Source of the DNA: Frankia sp. R82 | GTDB lineage: Bacteria > Actinomycetota > Actinomycetes > Frankiales > Frankiaceae | Length of the DNA: 64,000 bases | Assembly: GCF_023716925.1 (NCBI RefSeq) | Contig: NZ_JAMQQG010000045.1 | Coordinates: 18,138 to 82,137, forward strand | Reading direction: 5' to 3' | In this document: piece by piece, positions 42,337 to 54,055 of the stretch | Layout: every line of letters begins with the position of its first letter | Numbering within the stretch: the stretch's first letter is position 1 | Notes under the pieces: generated by a model | What the model was told of the DNA's origin: nothing | Databases searched by the model: none | What the model saw: only the letters and a program-made list of their open reading frames with translations | Program-made: the position numbers and the translations under genes

Positions 42337-42350
42337 CCGCCCGGGCGGTG

Positions 42351-43442
42351 TCAGAACACGCGACCGGGAAACGGCGGTGGGGGCCCGTCCGGGGCCTGCA
42401 CCCGCACCGGCCGGTCGGCCGGCGGCGTCTGCTGAGCGGGCTGCGGCGCAACCTGGACGGCGGCTTGCGCCCCGGGCTGCGGTACGAGCCGCAATGGCTG
42501 TTCGGTCACCGGTGGATTCGTCCGGTGACCGGGCAACGTCACCCAGACATCCCCGACGAACTTCCTGCCGACCACTGCCGGGACCAGGGCGAAGTCGGCG
42601 GGATCCAGGTCACGCAGCCCTTCGGCGACCGTGTCCCGGTAGAAGTCCGGCGACAGCGCGAGGACGAGCTCGGCTTCCGGGTGGTTGTCCAGTGCGGTGC
42701 GGACCGCAGCCGCGTCGGCCAGGCGGCACACGACCACCACCGCGTCGCCCGCAGCGCCCTCGCCCTCGGGGAGGATCTGGCCATGGTGCAGCGCCAGTCG
42801 CAGCCGCACCCGTGCCTCCGGCTGGCGCACCCGATTGAACTGGCGCTGCGCGATGCGCAGTTCGCGCACGAAGTCGCTGGCCAGCAGGTCCTTGGGAACC
42901 GCGGCATCCAGAGCGCACAGACAACCGTCACCGCTCTCCTGGCGCAGCAGTACGGCACCGGAGACGTCGGCCCGGTCGAGAGCCGTGTCGATGACCTCGC
43001 GGACCCCGACCCGCACATCGACCTGGCCGTGCAGGTCACGAGAGCTGTAGCCGCGCGCGTCCACGCAGAACAGGCTGGCGGGCCGCGACGCACCTGGCGC
43101 CGCACCCCACGTGGGTGCCCGCCAGCCCGCCGGGCCGGCGGCCCGCGCATGCCCGCCAGATCCGGCATGCTGAGCGGACTCCGCCGGCGGCTGTCCCTGA
43201 AAGGCGGGCAGCGCGGGGAACCGCTTCGCCGCGGCAGCGAGCAGGCGGACCCGGCCGTCCTCGATGATGCCGTTACGCAGCAGGTGGGCGATCTCGGTCC
43301 AGAACTGGAAGGGCGAGCCGTCGAAAACCGGGATCTGCTCCCGACCAAGACCGGCGCCCTCCAGCACCTGCACGGCCCCGGTCCGGGTGTCGAACATGGT
43401 GGCCAAAGCCTCGATCTCCGCCTCGGTCAGCCTCTGCGTCAC
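42351..43442 (-). CDS. EAD1-domain protein with nucleotide-cyclase-like domain
   Basis: The 363-aa protein opens with an effector-associated domain 1 (RLTEAEIEALATMFDTRTGAVQVLEGAGL, then SPFQFWTEIAHLLRNG and VRLLAAAAKRFPALPAF), a small helical adaptor of actinobacterial conflict systems. After a linker, residues about 125-300 resemble a class III cyclase domain: SLFCVDARGYS, QESGDGCLCALD, RLRLALHHGQI, GDAVVVVCRLADA. Both metal-type Asp (FCVDA, GDG) are seen but the catalytic Asn before the Arg is absent, so it may bind nucleotides rather than cyclise them. The tail is Pro/Gln-rich. GTG 43442 follows GGGGGAA. Confidence 0.72.
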   Translation of the reverse strand: MTQRLTEAEIEALATMFDTRTGAVQVLEGAGLGREQIPVFDGSPFQFWTEIAHLLRNGIIEDGRVRLLAAAAKRFPALPAFQGQPPAESAQHAGSGGHARAAGPAGWRAPTWGAAPGASRPASLFCVDARGYSSRDLHGQVDVRVGVREVIDTALDRADVSGAVLLRQESGDGCLCALDAAVPKDLLASDFVRELRIAQRQFNRVRQPEARVRLRLALHHGQILPEGEGAAGDAVVVVCRLADAAAVRTALDNHPEAELVLALSPDFYRDTVAEGLRDLDPADFALVPAVVGRKFVGDVWVTLPGHRTNPPVTEQPLRLVPQPGAQAAVQVAPQPAQQTPPADRPVRVQAPDGPPPPFPGRVF

Positions 43443-43521
43443 GAGTTCCCCCGAACCGGTGTGTGGCCTGCGGAAGATCAGTGTAGTCCGCCGCCTCGGG
43501 GTTCGAAACACGGTCAGAACG

Positions 43522-43564
43522 CCGCTGCCCCGAGGGCCACACCGTGGCGCCCTCGGGGCAGCGG
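43522..43564 (-). terminator. Terminator-like hairpin after mdh
   Basis: CCGCTGCCCCGAGGGC (43522-43537) pairs perfectly with GCCCTCGGGGCAGCGG (43549-43564), a 16-bp stem with an 11-nt loop, 25 bp past the malate dehydrogenase stop. Confidence 0.8.
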
Positions 43565-43589
43565 TTCGACGACGATCAGCCTGGATCGG

Positions 43590-46063
<2,474 letters not shown>

Positions 46064-46124
46064 GGCCCGACGCTATGCATCTGATCAGGTGCGGTGACGG
46101 GTATTTCGTGAGGTGTGATATTGC

Positions 46125-46691
46125 TCAGAACGCGGCGGCGGCCGCCCGGGCGATCGCCTCGTCGTGCGGGGTCGGCCCGCCGCTGACACCCACCGCCCCG
46201 ACGACCAGGCCGTCGCGCCACAGCGGGACGGCGCCGTTGAGCCCGGAGCCGACCGGCCGCGGGAACACCGCCCGGTGTCGGCCCAGCCCGCCCTCGACCA
46301 CCCGCCCACCGCGATCATGGCTGCCACGATCATGACCGCCGCGAGCACCGCTCAGACCGTGGCCACCGCCGCGGTCGAAATCGAGATCGGCCTCGAAGTC
46401 GGTGTCGGGCGGGTCGGCGTCCATGCCCCCCGCGGACCACTCGGCCGGGCCCTCGTCAGTGCCGTGGTGGACCAGGCGCGCCGGCACGGCTGGCAGCGCC
46501 GACGCCCGCGCCGCACAGGCCCGGTCGACCGAGATGTCGGCGGTCCGCAGCCGGGCGTTGTCCATCCGTACGTGGGCCACCAGAATCCCAGCGTGATCGA
46601 CGACGGCGATGTTAACCGGTTGGCCGAGGTGAATCGCATACCTTTCCCCGGCGGCGATGATCCGACGGGCGTCCTCGAGCGATACGGTCAT
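46125..46691 (-). CDS. GlcG/HbpS-like (DUF336) protein with His/Asp-rich insert
   Basis: The 188-aa protein has both halves of the HbpS/GlcG fold: LEDARRIIAAGERYAIHLGQPVNIAVVDHAGILVAHVRMD at the N-terminus and GSGLNGAVPLWRDGLVVGAVGVSGGPTPHDEAIARAAAAAF at the C-terminus, in parts. Between them lies an insert of about 70 residues rich in His, Asp and Gly (GGHDRGSHDRGGR). Family members bind heme or act in redox sensing; the insert could bind metal. ATG 46691 follows GGGGAGAG. Confidence 0.78.
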   Translation of the reverse strand: MTVSLEDARRIIAAGERYAIHLGQPVNIAVVDHAGILVAHVRMDNARLRTADISVDRACAARASALPAVPARLVHHGTDEGPAEWSAGGMDADPPDTDFEADLDFDRGGGHGLSGARGGHDRGSHDRGGRVVEGGLGRHRAVFPRPVGSGLNGAVPLWRDGLVVGAVGVSGGPTPHDEAIARAAAAAF

Positions 46692-47234
46692 CCGCGACTC
46701 TCCCCATAAAGCGGCGTTCCGGTGCGCCTGACCATAGGCCCACAACGACCGTCCGGTGGTGGAAGGCGCGCCGCACAACAACCGTTGCGTACGCGGGTTC
46801 CCCTTGTGGGCGACGAGACACGGAAGGACACACAAAGCCCCGCACCGGCCGCACCGCCCCCGCCCGATCGGACGGGACGCCGTCGCCGCGTCCACACAGG
46901 ACGATCACGCCACCCCGATCACATAATGCCATCACATCGTTACCTGTCCGCCGCGGCCGCTCCGCCGGCAGGTCGCGGGACGGTCCGTACTGCTCCAACG
47001 GGCCAGCGGTCACCGCTCGGGCGCCCCCACCGGCACGCCCCCGCCACCGCTGCGTCGAGGCCGGACACCGGGTCCGTCGACGGACGGTGGCCCCCCGATG
47101 GACCCGGCTGGCCCGATCGGCCCAGGCGCGAGCTGATCGACCAGGCCGACCCTGGCCCGGACGGGTGATGGGACGGTGTGGGTGGACTCACCGCCCGGTG
47201 GCCCGCGACGACGGCCCGATCAGGCCCGGCCCGA
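46692..47234. other. Intergenic stretch without recognised content
   Basis: About 540 bp between two minus-strand genes. Frames are of biased composition with no ribosome binding sites. No repeat or RNA gene is seen. Confidence 0.3.
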
Positions 47235-48095
47235 TCAGGCGGCGGCGGCCAGGGGAAGGACCAGCCGAGGGAAGCAGTGGATCAGCCGGGTGGTCAGTGG
47301 GCCACCGCCAGGAATGTCCGCCAGCACGCCGGCGAACCGGTGGTCGAGGCGACCCAGACGTTGCAGGCCGCGCAGCCGGAGCAGGCCGGGCAGATGCGCC
47401 TCGATGGCCTGCTGGTCCGGCCGGGGGGCACCGCCGAGCCAGGCGTCGAACTGGGACCCGGTCATGATCTCCCAGACGATCGTGTCGGCCACCGCGCCCG
47501 TGCCGTCCGTGATCGTCACCAGATGGGGTACGCGGACCAGGTCGTGGAAGCCGCGCAGGTCCGGCCGCAGGCCGGAGGTGACGACGTTGTTCGCCAGGCG
47601 CGGATCAACTCCGGTCGCCGGTCGGCGCAGAACGTTGCGCAGGTACGAGGCGAACGCAAGTGCAAGGGCGCTGCGCCCCGGGGGGCTCGGGTGGGTGTGC
47701 AGCACGACGGCGTCGATCCCCGGCGCGCGGACCCGCTCGGCCGCGGCCCGCACCAGCCACGCGGGCTCCACGAGCATGAAGCCGACCTGCGCACGGCGGC
47801 GTTCGGCGCTCAGATCACCGTCACCGAGGCCGAGGTTGGCCGGGACGCCGGTGGCCCGGCCCTCGGCCTCGGTGACGGCAGTAACGGCGCCGGTGACGGA
47901 GATGACATGCGACTCGCGCAGCCACCGGCAGGTAATCAGCCCGTCCGCCCCGGGCAGCGAGAGCGACGGAAGATCACCGGAGTTGAAGATCCGTTCCGCG
48001 GCGGGCGGGGGCATGCTGTCTCCGCTCGGACGGGCCGTCATGGCCGCGTGGGCACGTGCCGGTCTGGAGGGGACAACCGAAGTCAGCAGGGACAT
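47235..48095 (-). CDS. Unknown 286-aa protein with an HxHP motif
   Basis: Not assigned. Residues about 100-145 read VGFMLVEPAWLVRAAAERV then IDAVVLHTHPSPPGRSALA, which recalls the HxHP...S of JAB/MPN-type metallopeptidases, but the following Asp is missing. The rest includes ANNVVTSGLRPDLRGFHDLVRVPHLVTITDG and DTIVWEIMTGSQFDAWLGG in parts. No membrane helix. It begins 11 bp after the DUF397 stop, so it may share its transcript. Start uncertain. Confidence 0.6.
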   Translation of the reverse strand: MSLLTSVVPSRPARAHAAMTARPSGDSMPPPAAERIFNSGDLPSLSLPGADGLITCRWLRESHVISVTGAVTAVTEAEGRATGVPANLGLGDGDLSAERRRAQVGFMLVEPAWLVRAAAERVRAPGIDAVVLHTHPSPPGRSALALAFASYLRNVLRRPATGVDPRLANNVVTSGLRPDLRGFHDLVRVPHLVTITDGTGAVADTIVWEIMTGSQFDAWLGGAPRPDQQAIEAHLPGLLRLRGLQRLGRLDHRFAGVLADIPGGGPLTTRLIHCFPRLVLPLAAAA

Positions 48096-48106
48096 GGCGG
48101 CGCGGA

Positions 48107-48343
48107 CTACTGGAGAAGGTTGTCGAAGTCGCCGTCCTTGGCCCCGAGTATCAGAGCCTCGATCTCAGCCCGGGTATAGACGAGCGCGGGCCCGTTGGGA
48201 TGACGGGAGTTGCGCACGGCCACCTCGTCGCCGGGCAGCTTCGCCATCTCGACGCAGTTGCCCTGGGAGTTGCTCCGCCGGCTCTTCTGCCAGGTCACGC
48301 GCTCAAGCGCAGTCGCCGGCATGCCGCTGTAGATCTTGCTCAT
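48107..48343 (-). CDS. DUF397 protein
   Basis: The 78-aa protein has TWQKSRRSNSQGNCVEMAKL, VAVRNSRHPNGPALVYT and FILG-like LILGAKDGDFD, the DUF397 signature. Partner XRE-DUF5753 regulators are usually immediately next door; here the nearest (49862) lies 1.5 kb away on the other strand. GGGGAGAAACGC precedes ATG 48343. Confidence 0.9.
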   Translation of the reverse strand: MSKIYSGMPATALERVTWQKSRRSNSQGNCVEMAKLPGDEVAVRNSRHPNGPALVYTRAEIEALILGAKDGDFDNLLQ

Positions 48344-49861
48344 GCGTTTCTCCCCAAGCCCAGGGCAGCGCACGACGGCGAGCCCTAACCCCACGCAGTC
48401 CGCCCCGCCGCACCGCTGTTGCGGACAGGCCGCCGGCCGCCGCGCCGGGATGCCCCCTTGCAACCCCACGAACTCACCGCGTGTGCGCCTGCACGAACTT
48501 CGGCTCACGATACAGCACGGTCGGGTGCACGTGCATCATGCGGGAGGCGTGTGCGTGCGACAACCTCACGTGCGATCGACGGGAAGCATCGCGCCGTGCA
48601 GATGCCACACGGCGGGATCCCAAATCACCACAGATAGCCACGAAGATTGGTAGATGACTACTAGATGACCTCAAAGAACTACGTAGAGAGATGGGGAATC
48701 GGGGGCGCAGGACATCGACAGCCGTCGAGCCGCACCGGGCGGCACAGACCGCGGACCGCCGCGAGCCGCGGACGGCGACGAGCAGCGATGGACGGCGACG
48801 AGCAGCGGCGAACGGCGACGAGCGACGGAAGGCGGGCGCCCGTGGGTCAAACCGCCGTCGAATCGCCACCGAAATCCGTAAAGTGAGGAATCGCGCGACC
48901 GCGCCAGCCCTTCGTATCGCCCCAGAAGGGGTGAAGCCGGGCAGCCGATCTTTCGGCTGGGGGAAACGCGTATATGCAGCCGGGGGATGTCCGCATTCGG
49001 GCCGCGCACGGCACGAACAGGGGGCCCCACAGGAGACCGGGACGTTTGGACCATCCACGACCGCCGCTCGACGCCCACAGGCAGCGCATCGGACCGAGCG
49101 CGGGCACGACATCACGCCAGTCAACGCAACGATCGCCCACCAGTGGTCCACGGAGAACGGCGCCACACCACACCGTCCCTTGCAAGGCACCTGGTTGACC
49201 CACCACCCCGGTCGGCCGACCCTGCACCACAGGTCCAACGGACCACACCGCGAGCGGTACTCCGACCCGAGCCGGCCCTCCCAGGCGCCCGCCGGAGGCG
49301 ATCGCGGCGTGGAGTCGGCCCGCGGCGGGCTACCCGAGCGTGCCGGGGGCATCCCCGTTACGCCGCGGCATCAGGTGCAATCAGACGGCGGGCCGCGCTC
49401 TCGTGCGGAGTCCCGGCGGGCCGCCAGCCCGACCGGGCAGGACACGGACCCGCGGCGACACGCGGACGACCAGGCGGAAGCACGCGACGCGAAAGACAGA
49501 CGTACGCGGACAGTTTCGGACAGTAACGGAGGCGGAAGGTGAGGGCGGGCGACGCGGGGCCACTCCGGTGGCATGAACAGGCCGGACGCCAGCCTTCCAC
49601 CGCGCTCATGTGCTGCAGAGAAACAGAACGGATGGGCAGCATCACAGCACGCCACGATCGCGCCCGCCCGTCGGCACCAATCGGGCCATCCGACCCAGCC
49701 GACGGACACCCGTCTCACATACTCTCCGTGAGCGAGTATACAAATAACACTCACTACGCTAAACAAGCGACCGTCGATCAGGCATGAGAACCAGAGACGC
49801 AACCGGATCAAGAAGATCAGATGTCATACTCTTGCGTTGACCGATGGCGAGGGGGCCGACC
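48344..49861. repeat. 1.5 kb intergenic region with tandem repeats
   Basis: No supported gene lies between the divergent DUF397 and XRE genes. At 48768-48831 a GGACGGCGACGAGCAGCG unit recurs three times with variation. Near the XRE start, ATACTC (49719) and GAGTAT (49734) are inverted, and CATACTCT recurs at about 49823, suggesting operator or promoter elements for the XRE gene. Confidence 0.45.
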
Positions 49862-50728
49862 GTGACGACAGCTCAGCCGGGAAGTGGACCGACGGTACGT
49901 CGGATCCTGCTCGGCTCCCAGCTCCGTCGACTTCGCGAGGAGAAGGGCATCAGCCGGGAGACGGCCGGGTACCACATCCGGGCGTCGGAGTCGAAGATCA
50001 GCCGTATGGAGCTGGGCCGCGTCAGCTTCAAAGAACGCGACGTTGCCGACCTCCTGACCTTCTATCAGGTCACGGAGGAAGCCGATCGCGCGCCCTTGCT
50101 CGCCCTCGTCCGGGAAGCGAACTCGGCCGGCTGGTGGCAGAACTTCAATGACGTGCTCCCGAACTGGTTCCAGCCGTACGTCGGCCTCGAAGAGTCGGCC
50201 CAGCTAATCCGTACGTACGAGGTGCAGTTCATTCCGGGCCTGCTGCAGAGCGAGGACTACGCCCGCGCCATCATCACCAGTGGTAGCAGTGGGCTGCCGA
50301 GTGATGTCGTCGAGCGACGAGTCAGTGTACGGATGAACCGACAGAAGCTGCTGTACCGCCCAAATCCCCCGCGGTTGTGGGTGGTGGTCGACGAGGCGGC
50401 GCTGCATCGGCCGATCGGCGGTCCGAAGGTGATGCGCGGCCAGATCGAGCACCTGATCGAACTCGGTGAGCTGCCGAACCTCACGCTGCAGGTCATGCCG
50501 TTCTCCTTCGGCGGCCATGCGGCCGAAGGAGGCGCCTTCACCATCCTGCGCTTCCCGGAGATGGACCTGCCTGACGTCGTCTACCTCGAGCAGCTCACCG
50601 GTTCGTCCTACCTCGACAAGCGCGAGGAGGTCGACCGGTACATGGAGGTCTACAACCGCCTCAGCGTCGACAGCACCACTCCGGCCGAGACGCCCGACCT
50701 GCTGCGCCAGATCGTCGCCAGCCTGTAG
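49862..50728 (+). CDS. XRE-family regulator with DUF5753 domain
   Basis: The 288-aa protein has an HTH (RRILLGSQLRRLREEKGISRETAGYHI..SESKISRMELGRVSF) and a DUF5753 domain (WFQPYVGLEESAQLIRTYEVQFIPGLLQSEDYARAI; RRVSVRMNRQKLL; VVVDEAALHRPIGG; LTLQVMPF), all in parts. It likely works with the DUF397 protein at 48107. GTG 49862 has GGGGG at good distance; ATG 49844 in the same frame is an alternative. Confidence 0.9.
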   Translation: MTTAQPGSGPTVRRILLGSQLRRLREEKGISRETAGYHIRASESKISRMELGRVSFKERDVADLLTFYQVTEEADRAPLLALVREANSAGWWQNFNDVLPNWFQPYVGLEESAQLIRTYEVQFIPGLLQSEDYARAIITSGSSGLPSDVVERRVSVRMNRQKLLYRPNPPRLWVVVDEAALHRPIGGPKVMRGQIEHLIELGELPNLTLQVMPFSFGGHAAEGGAFTILRFPEMDLPDVVYLEQLTGSSYLDKREEVDRYMEVYNRLSVDSTTPAETPDLLRQIVASL

Positions 50729-50811
50729 GACGCAGCCGCGCCCCCGAGGCGAGGTTCGGGAGCCACGGGATCCGACCTCGGGGGGCGGGTCCACGAGCCG
50801 GGCACCGGGGA

Positions 50812-53502
50812 TCAGGCTCCCGGGCCGGGATCCGACGTCAGGCGCCGGGGAGTCCGGCCAGCTGCCGCGCCACCGTCCGGTGGCACGCAGGGCCAGGTGA
50901 GCTCGAGGCTCAACCAGTGGTCATCCACCTCCGCCTCCACCCCGACGCGCAGGGCCTCGTCCCCCACTCGAGCGGTCGCGTCCCCCTCGCGAGTGGCCGC
51001 GTCCGCAGCGCGCGCCGACGTATCGGCTGCCCGAAGGGGGGCGTCGTCACTGGTCGGGATGGGGGCGGTCGCGGCGGTGCCGAGGACCGCGTCGGGCAGG
51101 GCCAGCTCGTCCGGCCAGGGCATGGTGACGTAGACGCTGCCACCGGCGGGCGACCACATCACCGTGACGATCGCCCGGCCGCTTCCGGCGGTCGCGAGTA
51201 CCTCGCCGACCCGGTCGGCCAGCGCCGCACGCACCGGCCCGGGAGCGGTACGAAGATCTCCTGACCGCTGGATCTCGACGCTGATTCCGGCGCTCTCGGC
51301 GTCGGCGAGCACCGGATCAAGATCGGCCAGTGCCGAGGACGGCCCGCCACCGGTGAGCATCCGGCGGATGCCCGCCGCGCGGGCCGCGCTGGCGCTGCGT
51401 ACCCCGGCGGTTGCCGGGTCGCGTCGTCCGTCGGCGACGTCGGCGAGCAGCGGCAGGACGTCCCGTTCGACCGTGCCCAACCAGGCGAGGCGCTCCCGAC
51501 GGATCATGGCCGAGGAGTCGGCGTTCGCGGCGACCTCGGCCTCGGCGGCCAGGATGTGCGCGGTGTCCAGGCCGGTCCGGCGCAGGAGCGGACCCAGCAT
51601 CGCCGTGATGATCTGCACCGCGCAGCAGCCGTAGATGATCGAGCCCAGCCGGGCGACCACCAGCGGATTGCCCCCGTCACGGGCCAGCACCAGGCCGGTG
51701 ACCAGCACGACCGCACCGGCCAGCGCGGCGGTCCATTCCCGGGCCGGACGGGATGCGGTGACGAACGCGAGCAGCAGCGCCAGCATCAGCAGCGGCCAGT
51801 CGGCGATGCGCACGATGTCGGCGCCGACGGTGTTGCGCGCACCCACCACCACGGTCCCGGCGGCGATCGCAAGCAGCAGCAGCACCTCGCGTCCGGACAG
51901 CGGCCGGCGGCGAACCAGCCTCCCGGCGGTGGCGACGACCACCGCGAGTGCCACCCACAGCACCACCGCGACCAGCGGTTCCCGGACCCAGTGCAGGGTA
52001 TCGAGCAGCGGCGCGAGCATGAGCATCAGCCAGGCGGCGGCGACGTGTCCGACCGCTCGGCGTAGCCCTGCCGAGTACGCGGCCCCGAGGTCGGCGGCGA
52101 TCGCGGCCACGTTGCGCCGATCCGGCACCAACCCGTCATGACGCCCACCGGCGGCATCCGGCCCACCAGTGGCCGCTGACCCACCGGCGGCACCCGGCCA
52201 GCGGCCAAGGGCCGTTTTGATGCCGGCGGGCCAGGCGACGCGCGCGGACGGCACACCGTCCGCGGTGGGCACGATGCGCGGGGTGCGCCAGCGCAGCTCG
52301 ACCGTCGTGCCGCGCCCGGGCGCCGACGTGATGTCCGCGGTGCCGGCGACATCCTCGATCCGGCCGATGACCGAACGGCGCAGTCCGAGTCGCCCGGAGT
52401 CGGCCAGGTCCGGCTCGAAGCCCCGGCCGATGTCGCGCACCTGCACGGTGATCTCGTCCGGGCCGCCGTCCAGAACCACCCAGGCGTGGCTGGACCCGGA
52501 GTGACGTTCGATGTTCGCCAGCGCCTCCCGGACCGCCCCGGCGAACGCCGAGCCGACCACCCCTGGTGGCTCGTTCCATGTCTGCCCTCCGGCCCCGCCG
52601 TCGACCTCAGCCGCGGCGGCGGGGTGCAGCCGGTCGACGACATCGACCACCAGGCCGCGCCCGGTTGCCTCCGCAACGACCTCGGCGAGCCGCTCGGCCA
52701 GGGCCGGACCGGCGTCGGCGGCCGGGTCCAGCAGATCCTGCACGGCGGCGAGGCTGTGCGCGCAGCGGCGCCGGGCGAGCGCCGCGTCCCGCCCGCCGCC
52801 CCAGGCCAGACCGGTCAGCGTGTTGAGCACCGTGTCATGGATGACACGCTCACGTTCGCGCCGATCCCGGGCGACCGCGAACACGATCGCCTCGGCGCGA
52901 TGGCGCGCGACGACGTTCGCCCAGCGCCGGTCGGCCGTGCGGGCGATCTGGCGCAGCCGGCCGATCGACATCCCCAGCAGCCCCGGCGCCGCGAGCAGCA
53001 GCAACGTCTGTGTGAAGACCTGCGGGCTGTGGCCCCAGCCACCGATCAGGACGCCGGCCGCGAGCAGCAGCAGCGTCGCGCCGGCGACCCGGCGCGGAAA
53101 GGCCCAGACCGCGGCGACGGAGGCGTTGACGACGGCCAGGAACACGAAGTTCCCGCTGTCGCCGATCGACTGGTCCGGCAGCAGGGATCCGGCGGCGACC
53201 CCGAGCGGCAGCGCGATCGCGGCACCGACCGCGGCCAGGACCGGCCCGACCCCGCGTCGCAACCCCACCAGGCAGAACACCACATGCCAGACCGCGGTGA
53301 GGCACAGGACACCCGCGGCCACCGGATGATCGCGATACCAGTCCCAGGCGACCAGGTAGAACACGGTGAGCACGAGCGCGACGGCCCGCAGTGCGACCAG
53401 CACGCTGGTCATGACCCGGTCGAGCGCCCGGTGTGCCCGCCCGACCTCGGCCGACGCCCGCCCCAGCTCCAACGTTGCCGCGCCGAACGCGGTCTCGGTC
53501 AT
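50812..53502 (-). CDS. Tandem-module sensor histidine kinase
   Basis: The 896-aa protein has two copies of a membrane/kinase unit. Module 1: several helices (ALRAVALVLTVFYLVAW; LLLLAAGVLIGGW), a dimerisation region ERERVIHDTVLNTLTGLAW with the phospho-His, and a complete ATPase (AVREALANIERHSGSSHAW, VQVRDIGRGF, GLRRSVIGRIEDVAG, APGRGTTVELRW). Module 2: further helices (AVGHVAAAWLMLMLAPLL; EVLLLLAIAAGTVVVG) and a kinase-like part where the His is gone (RERLAWLGTVERDVLPLL) and the ATPase is degenerate. ATG 53502 gives the shortest sensible form; no strong ribosome binding site is seen. No response regulator is adjacent. Confidence 0.82.
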   Translation of the reverse strand: MTETAFGAATLELGRASAEVGRAHRALDRVMTSVLVALRAVALVLTVFYLVAWDWYRDHPVAAGVLCLTAVWHVVFCLVGLRRGVGPVLAAVGAAIALPLGVAAGSLLPDQSIGDSGNFVFLAVVNASVAAVWAFPRRVAGATLLLLAAGVLIGGWGHSPQVFTQTLLLLAAPGLLGMSIGRLRQIARTADRRWANVVARHRAEAIVFAVARDRRERERVIHDTVLNTLTGLAWGGGRDAALARRRCAHSLAAVQDLLDPAADAGPALAERLAEVVAEATGRGLVVDVVDRLHPAAAAEVDGGAGGQTWNEPPGVVGSAFAGAVREALANIERHSGSSHAWVVLDGGPDEITVQVRDIGRGFEPDLADSGRLGLRRSVIGRIEDVAGTADITSAPGRGTTVELRWRTPRIVPTADGVPSARVAWPAGIKTALGRWPGAAGGSAATGGPDAAGGRHDGLVPDRRNVAAIAADLGAAYSAGLRRAVGHVAAAWLMLMLAPLLDTLHWVREPLVAVVLWVALAVVVATAGRLVRRRPLSGREVLLLLAIAAGTVVVGARNTVGADIVRIADWPLLMLALLLAFVTASRPAREWTAALAGAVVLVTGLVLARDGGNPLVVARLGSIIYGCCAVQIITAMLGPLLRRTGLDTAHILAAEAEVAANADSSAMIRRERLAWLGTVERDVLPLLADVADGRRDPATAGVRSASAARAAGIRRMLTGGGPSSALADLDPVLADAESAGISVEIQRSGDLRTAPGPVRAALADRVGEVLATAGSGRAIVTVMWSPAGGSVYVTMPWPDELALPDAVLGTAATAPIPTSDDAPLRAADTSARAADAATREGDATARVGDEALRVGVEAEVDDHWLSLELTWPCVPPDGGAAAGRTPRRLTSDPGPGA

Positions 53503-54055
53503 GCCGACGGCGCCGCCCACGCCGTCCCCGCGCCCTGTCCCGCCATGGTCATCGCCGCGAGGGTCCTCGCCGCCGCGGTCATCGCCGCCGTGGTTCGGAT
53601 GTCGGTGGCGACCCGGGCCGGACGCCCCGCCGGTGGAACCCTGGCTGGCCGACCGGTCGCCGGCGGCATCGGGCAGCCGGCCGGTGACCGCGCAGGTCAG
53701 CGAAGCCGACGGACGGCTCGGCCGCACGACTGTCCCCCGACGAGGCCGAAGCCCCAAACATTCGTGACCGTCTCGTCACCTTCCGACACCATCAGACCGG
53801 GGTTTCCACCCGGAAATCTCCTCGGAGGTTACAACCCGACCGCAGCCGGTGGCGTCCGCGGGGATACGTTCGCGACAACCATGCTCCCGCTGTGGTCCGC
53901 TCGACGGGCATCCACAGCCAGGCCGAAGGCCGGTCCGTCGGACGAGCAGGCGGACAGCTGCGGACGGTCCCGGAGTCGGCGGCGAGATCGGCCGCGCGGT
54001 GGGCCGGCCGGTGCCCGTGATGCCCTAGGCTGGAGGGCGTGAGGAGGGACCGTCC
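53503..54055. promoter_or_regulatory. Divergent region between histidine kinase and hrpA
   Basis: About 550 bp without a supported gene. It must hold the promoters of both divergent genes. The frame upstream of 53502 is open but Gly/His-rich and is not considered coding. GAGGAGGGAC at about 54040 is the hrpA ribosome binding site. Confidence 0.35.
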
